DNA from: CAINVV01 sp963663675
Lineage (GTDB): Bacteria; Bacteroidota; Bacteroidia; Bacteroidales; Prolixibacteraceae
Direction of reading: 5' to 3'
NCBI GenBank assembly: GCA_963663675.1
Contig: OY760498.1
Coordinates: 744,001 to 808,000, forward strand
Length of the DNA: 64,000 nucleotides
Below are positions 33,961-41,114 of this stretch, one piece after another. Made by a program: the position numbers and the translations under genes. How positions within the stretch are numbered: the first letter of the stretch is position 1; every line of letters begins with the position of its first letter. The notes under the pieces were generated by a model. That model ran no database searches, had not been told where the DNA came from, and worked only from the letters and a program-made list of their open reading frames with translations.

Positions 33961-35232
33961 CTATTGTTTTGTCTTGTCCAGCTCCCTGAATATTTCCAAC
34001 ATCTCCCTGGGATCCGGATTTCCGGGGGATTCAATGTTTAACTCTGCAAGCAGCCGTTTTGTCTCTTCCAACAAAATGCCTTTACCTCCGGGGTTCTTTT
34101 CGTTAAGATTGAGGTACTGAATAATCCAGAACGCATTTACCTCATGGTAAAACCTTTTCAGGAAGTTCCGAATATTGGCGCAGTTCTTTTTAAGCTCGGA
34201 GATGCGATCCAGTGTCCCGGTCCGAACAAGATGATTCTGCAGACTTACATCTAACTGCGAGATCCTGTCCGCCCATGCTGCTCTCTCTTCGGAATAAAAG
34301 AACCCGGGATCTGAAAACAGCCCTTTCAAAGATCGGAAGCTCTCAAGCGAGTATACTGAATGAAGTTCCCTGTCTCCTTCCTCCCATTTTTTCATGGCGG
34401 CGCCGGTACCGAAAGGGACCCTGTGCGATATTCTTGCAGCTGGATATACCGTAGGGCCATGAACGTGTCCGTAATCACCCAGCAAGACAATTTTATGCAG
34501 AAAATGAAAGTCCTCCCCGGCCTTTCTCCTGTTCATTCCCCCCTGTTTCACGTATGCGGAGGCTTTTACGGCAAAACTTGATCCTACCGTATGAATGGCA
34601 TGGGGGAATCCACACCACAGCATCGCATTCCGGAGGTATCGCAGGTAGATTTCGTACAGTATTATCCCTTCACGTAACGATGGACTCAGAGATGGATCAT
34701 CAACTGGGTGACAAAAGTCGAGGTTGACAAAATTATAATCGGGATTTTTGCTAAACGTTGCTTCAATAGCGGTAAGATAATCGGGTGAGATGGTGCTGTC
34801 GGCATCAAAAGCAATAAGTATTCCATCATCTGCCTCGGATAAATTGAGTATCCGGATGGCTTCGTCCATCGCAATTTTCCTGGCCCAACCCACACCGGCC
34901 CATTTCGCAGGTAACGAGGGAGCATGCAGGAGCCTGAATTGAAAAAAAGGTCCGGGGCTTTTTTTCAACCAGGTTTTTATTGAATTGATGGTCTTGAGGT
35001 TGCTTTCCAACACTTCCTGAGATGTGTGATCTGAGGAATTAACAACGGCTATCACAGTCACTTCTGATAATGGAGGCTTACAGTTCGCCAGAGAATTCAA
35101 CGTGGTTAGTAAATCCGGCTCATCATAAACAGGTATGGTGACAAAAAGCCTGCTTTTGCAGTCTTTACAGGGGAAATAATCTTCGAGTGACAATGGTTGT
35201 TGCCGGTCAAGATAGGCACTGAAAAGTGTCAT
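33961..35232 (-). CDS. Glycosyltransferase family 2 protein, soluble
   Basis: 423 residues with no membrane segment. GT-A marks: RLFVTIPVYDEPDLLTTLNSL at about 28-48, the DxD metal site in LIAFDADSTISPDYLTAIEA, and the acceptor/catalytic region RRKAGEDFHFLHKIVLLGDYG. An unusual N-terminus contains CKDCKS (two close cysteines). A C-terminal helical extension of about 130 residues (from SLESFRSLKGLF) is not part of the usual GT fold. Possible role: glycosylation of a lipid or protein in the cytoplasm; donor and acceptor unknown. It converges on the biotin carrier gene and lies 65 bases downstream of the OmpH-like gene on the same strand, so both may be in one transcript. Confidence 0.82.
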   Translation of the reverse strand: MTLFSAYLDRQQPLSLEDYFPCKDCKSRLFVTIPVYDEPDLLTTLNSLANCKPPLSEVTVIAVVNSSDHTSQEVLESNLKTINSIKTWLKKSPGPFFQFRLLHAPSLPAKWAGVGWARKIAMDEAIRILNLSEADDGILIAFDADSTISPDYLTAIEATFSKNPDYNFVNLDFCHPVDDPSLSPSLREGIILYEIYLRYLRNAMLWCGFPHAIHTVGSSFAVKASAYVKQGGMNRRKAGEDFHFLHKIVLLGDYGHVHGPTVYPAARISHRVPFGTGAAMKKWEEGDRELHSVYSLESFRSLKGLFSDPGFFYSEERAAWADRISQLDVSLQNHLVRTGTLDRISELKKNCANIRNFLKRFYHEVNAFWIIQYLNLNEKNPGGKGILLEETKRLLAELNIESPGNPDPREMLEIFRELDKTKQ

Positions 35233-35297
35233 AAACGGAGGATTAACTCAATAAAGCCTTTAGCCCGGGGAGTTCTCCAGCCTGAAACAGTTGTTTT

Positions 35298-35879
35298 TCA
35301 GGGTTTGTACCTTTTGTTCAGGCCTTCAGCAACAGCTTTCGTGATGTTGAACTGAGGTGAACCTTCCAGCATGCTTGAGCTGTTGAGGATGAAATCATAC
35401 TTTTTCTCGGCGTTGTAACTCTTTAGAAAAGAAGAAATGCTGTCAATGATTTGCTGGTTGATCTGTCCCTGCATCTCATTTAGTTTTTGAGTCAATTCAT
35501 AATCCAGACGTTCGATCTCCTGCTGTTGGCCCATCAGACGTTCCTGCTCAAGTTTGGCCCTCTCTTCTGTCAGAAAACCTCCTTTTTGTACTTTTTCCTG
35601 GAATGCAGCAGCTTCCTTCTCAAACTTAAGGCGTTTTACACTGTATTCTTTCTTGAATGATTCCTGATTAACCTGAAGATTTGAAGTCAGTTTCTTGGCT
35701 AGTTCATAAGTGAAAAGAACGGAATCCATTTTAACGTAGGCAATGGCAGGAATTTTAGAAATGCCTTCATTCCCGCCACCTTTTTGAACCATACTGTTGG
35801 TCGATCCAGTAAAGTGAAGCAGGTAGAGGATTGCAATTGCAAGGCCCAGTACTACAGATACAATCGTCGAATTCTTCAT
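35298..35879 (-). CDS. OmpH/Skp-family periplasmic chaperone-like protein
   Basis: 193 residues. N-terminal hydrophobic stretch (TIVSVVLGLAIAILYLLHF, about 5-23) without a clear cleavage site, so it may stay as membrane anchor. The body from residue 45 is the OmpH pattern: IAYVKMDSVLFTYELAKKL, then a long coiled coil (about 65-150; rich in Lys, Glu, Gln), and a C-terminal strand YDFILNSSSMLEGSPQFNITKAVAEGLNKRYK. Skp trimers hold unfolded outer membrane proteins in the periplasm. A -7 box TATATTTG reads at 35928-35921 on the minus strand. It is divergent from the proline dehydrogenase gene. Confidence 0.88.
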   Translation of the reverse strand: MKNSTIVSVVLGLAIAILYLLHFTGSTNSMVQKGGGNEGISKIPAIAYVKMDSVLFTYELAKKLTSNLQVNQESFKKEYSVKRLKFEKEAAAFQEKVQKGGFLTEERAKLEQERLMGQQQEIERLDYELTQKLNEMQGQINQQIIDSISSFLKSYNAEKKYDFILNSSSMLEGSPQFNITKAVAEGLNKRYKP

Positions 35880-36063
35880 ACTATTAAATAATAATATCTA
35901 TAATTATGATTTAGAACTGACAAATATAACTGAAATGTTTAAAGTGTAACAGAAGTAATTCATTTTCCTTTTCGAAATTTTTGATGAGTTGATAAACATC
36001 ATAGATTGGCAAAAATGGCGTGGTTATTTTTACGGAACAAATAAAGGCGAAAAACCCCAAAAG

Positions 36064-36975
36064 ATGATCAATCAAGCGATAGCCGGTATTCTTCCTTATA
36101 TGCCAAGACGTCTGGTATGGATCTTTTCAAAGAAGTACATTTCCGGAGAAAACCTTTCAGATGCACTTCGTGAATCGCAAAAATTTAATTCAGAAGGCTG
36201 TACAGTCACCATGGATGTTCTGGGTGAATTTGTATCAAAATTAGAGGAGGCTGACCAGTACAAGAAAGAGTACATTGAGGTAATTGAAAAATTTTCTGCT
36301 GCTAAAATAAGGGGGAATGTCTCAGTAAAACCTACCATGTTCGGCCTTTTACTGGATAAGGAAGTCTGCTATAACAATTTAAGGGAAATTGTTAAAACTG
36401 CGGCGGAATGCGATAGTTTCATTCGCATTGATATGGAAGACTCTACCTGTACGGATGATGAGATTCACCTCTTTATCCGCCTCAAAAAGGAATTTCCCAA
36501 CCGTGTCGGATTGGTCCTGCAGGCATACATGCGTCGAACCCTCGATGACATTAAAAATTTAATGGAGGAACATTCTGCAGATTCACCTTTGAATTTTCGC
36601 CTTTGCAAGGGAATTTATGTTGAGGATGAATCAATCGCCTACAAAGGACACCAGGAAATTCGTGATCATTACCTTGAAGATCTTGAATTTATGCTGAAGA
36701 ATGGCATTTATGCAGGAATTGCCACGCATGACAGCTACCTTGTAGAGAATTCCATTAAAATGATTGAAAGATACAATATTCCGAAAGACAAATATGAGTT
36801 CCAGATGTTGTTTGGTGTATCATCAAACCTGCGTCGTTCAATCGTTGCTAAAGGTCATCCGATGAAAGTATATGTACCTTTCGGAAAACAATGGTTCAGA
36901 TATTCGACCCGCCGTCTCAAAGAGAATCCTCACATGGTCTGGCACATCATCAAGGCTATTTTTGTCAGGAGTTAG
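36064..36975 (+). CDS. Proline dehydrogenase
   Basis: 303 residues from ATG 36064; the frame is open back to a TTG at 35989, but MINQAIAGILPYMPRRLVWIF resembles family N-termini. The FAD-binding TIM barrel is shown by VSVKPTMFGL, FIRIDMEDSTCTDD, LVLQAYMRRT, FRLCKGIYVED, AGIATHDSYLVENSI and YEFQMLFGVSSNLRR with the closing YVPFGKQWFRYSTRRLKENP. It oxidises proline to pyrroline-5-carboxylate, passing electrons to quinone. It is the monofunctional type; the second enzyme, PruA, is encoded separately at 43.4 kb with six genes between. It converges on the next gene with only 12 bases between stops. Confidence 0.93.
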   Translation: MINQAIAGILPYMPRRLVWIFSKKYISGENLSDALRESQKFNSEGCTVTMDVLGEFVSKLEEADQYKKEYIEVIEKFSAAKIRGNVSVKPTMFGLLLDKEVCYNNLREIVKTAAECDSFIRIDMEDSTCTDDEIHLFIRLKKEFPNRVGLVLQAYMRRTLDDIKNLMEEHSADSPLNFRLCKGIYVEDESIAYKGHQEIRDHYLEDLEFMLKNGIYAGIATHDSYLVENSIKMIERYNIPKDKYEFQMLFGVSSNLRRSIVAKGHPMKVYVPFGKQWFRYSTRRLKENPHMVWHIIKAIFVRS

Positions 36976-36987
36976 TAACAGCCGGTG

Positions 36988-37734
36988 TTACTTGTTCCCA
37001 TCTTTTATTTTTGTTGTATCAATTCTAACAATATCGTGTATAGCTATTATCAGGTTGATTTCATTCTGATTGACCATTTCATTTTTCATTTTCCCGGGCC
37101 TTACAGCTGGTGAGCCGAACTGCAGGTAGTGGGTATGATAACTGGTATTTGAAATTCCTACAGAATTTTCGGGAGTTACCAGGAGACCATTGTTTTGGGC
37201 TTTCATTTCATAATTCCGGAGTGTCATTTTGGTATTCATATCGGCATTATATGCACCCACGTTGGTTGTAAGTCCTTGAATAGTGGCCTTGTTTACATTT
37301 ATTTGTGCCTGGTTGATCATCTCCGCATTGTCTTTAATATCTGTTATGATGGAGGGATAGGACTCAATTCGGGGAAAGATCACTATTTCCGGAATAAGAA
37401 ATGTATCCTTTGGCATAAAAACTCCAAGAAGGTATTCCAGCCGTTTCAAGGTGTCAGGAATTACAACCTTCATCTCTTTGTAACCAAGATAGTGATAGGA
37501 AATGGTATCTCCGGGATTGCCATAGAGTGAAAATTTTCCCTTGGAAAATGTTGAGAAGATTTCACTTTTATGAATATTGAACTGGGCATTGGAGAGCGGC
37601 TCTTTGGTCTCACTGTCGTAAACAGCCCCGGTTATAAAGATTTTATTTTTCGCCAAGTTATTCTGGGCATTAACCTGGAGAGCATTTGTGAATGACAGCA
37701 GTATCAGGATGAGAAAGAAATACCGGGTTTTCAT
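36988..37734 (-). CDS. Exported protein with carboxypeptidase-regulatory-like domain
   Basis: 248 residues with signal peptide (MKTRYFFLILILLSFTNALQVNA, cleavage about residue 23). Residues 30-110 form a CarboxypepD_reg-like beta sandwich (IFITGAVYDSETKEPLSNAQFNIH, FSLYGNPGDTISYHYLGYKEM), the domain that precedes the plug of SusC-type receptors. The rest has no recognised domain and includes QAQINVNKATIQGLTTNVGAYNADMNTKMTLRNYEMKAQNNG. No TonB-dependent barrel follows, so it is a stand-alone exported protein of unknown function. The gene is single; 287 AT-rich bases separate it from the PAP2 gene. Confidence 0.72.
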   Translation of the reverse strand: MKTRYFFLILILLSFTNALQVNAQNNLAKNKIFITGAVYDSETKEPLSNAQFNIHKSEIFSTFSKGKFSLYGNPGDTISYHYLGYKEMKVVIPDTLKRLEYLLGVFMPKDTFLIPEIVIFPRIESYPSIITDIKDNAEMINQAQINVNKATIQGLTTNVGAYNADMNTKMTLRNYEMKAQNNGLLVTPENSVGISNTSYHTHYLQFGSPAVRPGKMKNEMVNQNEINLIIAIHDIVRIDTTKIKDGNK

Positions 37735-38003
37735 GCGATGATGATTTAAATGTTTACCTAACCTCTCATCAGAAAATAATTTGTTTTTATTTTTCTGATG
37801 TATCGCAAATCAGCACTACTAATCAGCGCATTCAAAATTCTGCGCTACATTGAGCCTTACATTTATCACTGTAAGACATTTAAATTGGTGAAAGTATTTA
37901 AAGATAATAAAAATGGAGGGGAAAGTCAACCCCCTTAATTAATAAATATCAGGATGGAATGAATACTTTGAGATGGCTCATTGCCTGATCCTTCTGAATA
38001 TAA

Positions 38004-38024
38004 TCCATTATCAATTGTCCGTTA
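38004..38024 (+). repeat. Three heptamer units overlapping the PAP2 stop codon
   Basis: TCCATTA (38004-38010), TCAATTG (38011-38017), TCCGTTA (38018-38024) stand in phase. The PAP2 stop codon is the TTA (reverse TAA) of the last unit. TCCATTA and TCAATTG occur identically at 11298-11311. Confidence 0.6.
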
Positions 38025-38687
38025 TTTCGTCCCGGAGTCCTTACGGATCAAAGCGAACACTGATTTATTAAGCCGGTTCATCAGATTCCAGTGGTCGAAT
38101 ACAAGGATAAAGGCAAGTGATGTGAAGGTCCCGAGGACTGCTCCGGCAACCACATCATTTAAAAAATGCTGAAAGAGGTAGAGTCTTGAATAAGCGAGCA
38201 AGGCAGCAGTGAAAAAAGCCAGACCCTGAATTTTCCGGTCATTTGTGAATGCTGCAAAACAATACAAAACGGCAAAGGCTGTCCCTGAATGACCGGAAGG
38301 AAAACTTTGTATCTCCCAGAGTTTAACCCCTTCCACAAGATGGATGGCAGGGGTGATCTGAATCATCCCAATCGGACGCAAAATATCCGGGAAAACATGA
38401 ATTTTAAGAATTTGGATAATCAGGCCTGAAATCAGGAAACTTAATAGCAGTATAACACCTTTCCTGATATTTAACAATATGAAGATCAGTGATATAATTG
38501 CAGCTGTTACTCCATCTCCAAGTTTCGTGAAATATTTGAAGAAAATGTCAAATAACGGTGCATTGCGGGCATTTATCCAAAGTTCAATTTCTATCTTATT
38601 ATTTAATATCAGTAACAGGGAAGATAATCCAACCAGTATAAAAAATGGTATGGTGAACGCTTTGGTTCGCCTCAGGAGTCCAATCAT
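38022..38687 (-). CDS. PAP2-superfamily membrane phosphatase
   Basis: 221 residues with about six membrane helices. The three phosphatase motifs are present: a relaxed first motif K-x8-RP (KIHVFPDILRP), the second PSGH in IQSFPSGHSGTAFAV, and the third SRLYLFQHFLNDVVAG with catalytic His and Asp. Members dephosphorylate undecaprenyl pyrophosphate, phosphatidate or lipid A at the outer face of the inner membrane; which one cannot be told. Undecaprenyl-PP recycling would fit the many wall and glycan genes in the window but is inference. Its stop codon falls in a heptamer repeat. The DUF2961 gene upstream is separated by a terminator. Confidence 0.88.
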   Translation of the reverse strand: MIGLLRRTKAFTIPFFILVGLSSLLLILNNKIEIELWINARNAPLFDIFFKYFTKLGDGVTAAIISLIFILLNIRKGVILLLSFLISGLIIQILKIHVFPDILRPIGMIQITPAIHLVEGVKLWEIQSFPSGHSGTAFAVLYCFAAFTNDRKIQGLAFFTAALLAYSRLYLFQHFLNDVVAGAVLGTFTSLAFILVFDHWNLMNRLNKSVFALIRKDSGTK

Positions 38688-38729
38688 GGATATAAAATTT
38701 AAAGGACAAAAATAGACAAAGTATTAAAA

Positions 38730-38759
38730 ATTTAAAGCCTGAAAAATCAGGCTTTAAAT
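38730..38759 (-). terminator. Terminator of the DUF2961 gene
   Basis: ATTTAAAGCCTGA (38730-38742) and TCAGGCTTTAAAT (38747-38759) make a 13-bp perfect stem with a 4-base loop. On the minus strand TTTTAATAC follows. It lies about 50 bases after the DUF2961 stop. Confidence 0.75.
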
Positions 38760-38807
38760 ACGATTTTATTTATCATTTCCTGAGTCAGTTCAGGATAGCT
38801 GACAGAT

Positions 38808-39968
38808 TCAGTTAACTTCAAGTTCTCTCCAGCCGGGTATTTTGGGGAAGGAATTATGCGGATCAACCTGGTACCAGAAGCATGTTGAAGCAATATCGGA
38901 GTGTTGAGCTAGATACCTGCCACCCTGGCGCCAACCGAGATCCTGAATGGTTATTTTCAGGTCTTTCTCAAAGCGGACGGGATCCATGATGTGCCACCTG
39001 TAGAGTCCGAACCGCATCATCACTTTGTAATCCCCTTCAGGACGCAATACCTGGTGAAGTCCGGTATAAGGAGTACAAAACTCTTTGTATTTGCCATCGC
39101 GGTCAAAATTGTAGGATCCGCAGAAATAATCTTCAGTTCCGGTACCGCAGATAGTTGGGTACTGGCTGTCCCCATCAATGTAGAATTTGATTTCTCCTTC
39201 TCCCCACCAGCCGTTGTTGGTAGCGCCCCAGGCCATATAAACCCCGACGAACTGCCCTTTCCCCTTGATACCGTCAACAATGGTATAAACGGATGTTTCA
39301 ACAGGATTGGACCTGCGGAACTGCGCATGGAAGTAACCAGCATCGGAAGGTACTTCTGTCAGCGTATAATCAATCTGGTAATAAACTGACATCTGATCCT
39401 TATCGTTGACGTTTTCCATGGTAATTTTACATTTTTTGCGGAAGGGCATTGGCCAGTAACAGTTAAAGGCACTGCCCGGGTTTACGCAGACCGGAAGAGA
39501 GGTAAGCTGGGCATAAGTGTTCCATCCCTGGCCGAAAAAATCCCCGACTGGACATTCTACAGAAGGTTCTTTCTCATCATCCCAGTAAATTCGCAGGATA
39601 GAGAATCGCCAGTTTCCGGTGGGAGTCATCCAGATATGCTGAATTGCCCCGGGTCCTTCCATTTCTGCCAACGTAAAGGTTTCTCCCGGTTTTATCCTTA
39701 TATAGGGATTAACTTTCCATCCCTGGCCCAGGTCACGGGCTGCATTGTACGCATTTGCAGTATTGGGTTTATCTTTGTCGGCAGGATTGGCCATGCCGCC
39801 CTTGCCTTTTTCCCCGGTAAAATTTTCCGGACTGATGGAACGGGTTTTAGCATCGGAGGTTCGGTACAGATTTCCCATGTTCATTTCAAGGCCATTAAAT
39901 TTTGACTGGGAAAATCCGCTGATAGTAATTGCTGATAGTAAGATGATTAACAGGATTCTTTTGTTCAT
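38808..39968 (-). CDS. Exported DUF2961 / GH172-type glycoside hydrolase
   Basis: 386 residues with signal peptide (MNKRILLIILLSAITISGFSQS). The DUF2961 jelly-roll domain spans most of the protein: LGQGWKVNPYIRIKPGETFTLAEMEGPGAIQHIWMTP, ILRIYWDDEKEPSVECPVGDFFGQGWN, CYWPMPFRKKCKITMEN, EIKFYIDGDSQYPTICGTGTEDYFCGSYNF and the C-terminal HIMDPVRFEKDLKITIQDLGW. As I recall, this family was later classed as GH172, with alpha-fructofuranosidase/difructose-anhydride and exo-D-arabinofuranosidase activities; the EDYF region includes a catalytic Glu in that family. Substrate cannot be predicted. It stands alone with its own terminator, divergent from the glycosyltransferase at 40.1 kb. Confidence 0.88.
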   Translation of the reverse strand: MNKRILLIILLSAITISGFSQSKFNGLEMNMGNLYRTSDAKTRSISPENFTGEKGKGGMANPADKDKPNTANAYNAARDLGQGWKVNPYIRIKPGETFTLAEMEGPGAIQHIWMTPTGNWRFSILRIYWDDEKEPSVECPVGDFFGQGWNTYAQLTSLPVCVNPGSAFNCYWPMPFRKKCKITMENVNDKDQMSVYYQIDYTLTEVPSDAGYFHAQFRRSNPVETSVYTIVDGIKGKGQFVGVYMAWGATNNGWWGEGEIKFYIDGDSQYPTICGTGTEDYFCGSYNFDRDGKYKEFCTPYTGLHQVLRPEGDYKVMMRFGLYRWHIMDPVRFEKDLKITIQDLGWRQGGRYLAQHSDIASTCFWYQVDPHNSFPKIPGWRELEVN

Positions 39969-40111
39969 GATGTCAAGTTATTATGGTTGTAAAAGATACA
40001 GAGGACTAATTTACTGAAATTTTTTGTACCTCCCTTGACTTTCTGATCTTTGGCTGACTAAAATTTCGTATCATCGCAGCGTTGTAGCAAAATCTTAAAT
40101 TTCAATTTGAA

Positions 40112-41083
40112 TTGAAGGATTTATCCGTCATAATAGTTTATTACAAAGGACTGGAAAAACTCACCAGGTGCCTGGAATCACTGCGGAGAATTGAGGACAA
40201 CCGTTTTTCATTCGAAGTAATTGTGGTCGACAACATGTCTGATGACGGAAGCCGGGAGAAGCTTATCCGCCTGTTTCCCGAATTTACGTTTGTCTCCAAT
40301 ACCGGGAACAATGGCTTTGCCAATGGCTGTAACCTGGGAGCGGATAATAGCGCAGGTTCCTTCCTCTTGTTTCTGAATCCTGATACTACAGTAAATGCAG
40401 ATGCACTTAATGAAATGCTGGTGGAAGTTAAGGCAAGGCCTGATTGTTCGATAGTCTCATGCAGTCAGTTAAGGGATGACGGTAGCCTGGACCGGCCTTA
40501 CGGCAGATTTTTAACCATTTTGACGCTTACCGGGTGGCTGCGTGCCATTTATCGGATTTTCTCCGGTAAAACGGAGGATTCATTCGGCCAGACTGAGAAC
40601 TATATTTATCCTGACTGGCTGTCAGGCTCTGTTATCATGATCAGCAGGAAGAGTTTCGATAGTGTAGGGAAATGGGATGAAGACTACTGGATGTACTATG
40701 AAGATGTTGATTTGTGCAGGAGGGCACGAAATAAAAACGGTGAGATTCTTCTGCTGAAGAAGGTTGTTATCGGTCATACCCACGGCGGATCCTCTCGTCT
40801 CAACCGCAAAATCACCGTAATGACCAAAACGGAGGTTCATAAATCCAGGCACATATACCTATCAAAGCATGAAAGAGGTGTCCGTGCCTTTATCATGCAC
40901 TTCATACTGATTCTGGACAATATGCTGTTCGGACTTGTTCCTGCGCTTGCAGGACTGATATTGTTTTTTGTCAGGCGGATAAGCATTGTCCCGCTTATTT
41001 ACTTAAGCCTGGTACAATATTATATCAAAGTTATGTTTAGGGGCACCTGGCTGAGCGAAAGATCAGTCAATTATTTGAAGTAG
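40112..41083 (+). CDS. Glycosyltransferase family 2 (rhamnosyltransferase-like)
   Basis: 323 residues. The start codon appears to be TTG (40112): an in-frame stop lies at 40085-40087 and no ATG intervenes, while the product LKDLSVIIVYYKGLEKLTRCLESL is a typical GT2 start. Further marks: VIVVDNMSDDGS, the NTGNNGFANGCNLGA block and FLFLNPDTTVNADAL, with the metal site Asn-Pro-Asp; DWLSGSVIMISRKSFDSVGKWDEDYWMYYEDVDLCRRA is the acceptor side. Two C-terminal membrane helices (about 265-305). This layout is that of WbbL-like rhamnosyl- or similar sugar transferases of cell-surface glycan synthesis. The gene converges on the histidine kinase gene. Confidence 0.88.
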   Translation: MKDLSVIIVYYKGLEKLTRCLESLRRIEDNRFSFEVIVVDNMSDDGSREKLIRLFPEFTFVSNTGNNGFANGCNLGADNSAGSFLLFLNPDTTVNADALNEMLVEVKARPDCSIVSCSQLRDDGSLDRPYGRFLTILTLTGWLRAIYRIFSGKTEDSFGQTENYIYPDWLSGSVIMISRKSFDSVGKWDEDYWMYYEDVDLCRRARNKNGEILLLKKVVIGHTHGGSSRLNRKITVMTKTEVHKSRHIYLSKHERGVRAFIMHFILILDNMLFGLVPALAGLILFFVRRISIVPLIYLSLVQYYIKVMFRGTWLSERSVNYLK

Positions 41084-41114
41084 GCAGTGTATCCCTGAGT
41101 TTGCTGCCTGTATA

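Noticed and set aside
38808..39968. A polysaccharide utilisation locus formed by DUF2961, DUF1080 and SusC/SusD
   Set aside because: The three are 10-25 kb apart with unrelated housekeeping genes between, each with its own terminator, so they do not form one locus.
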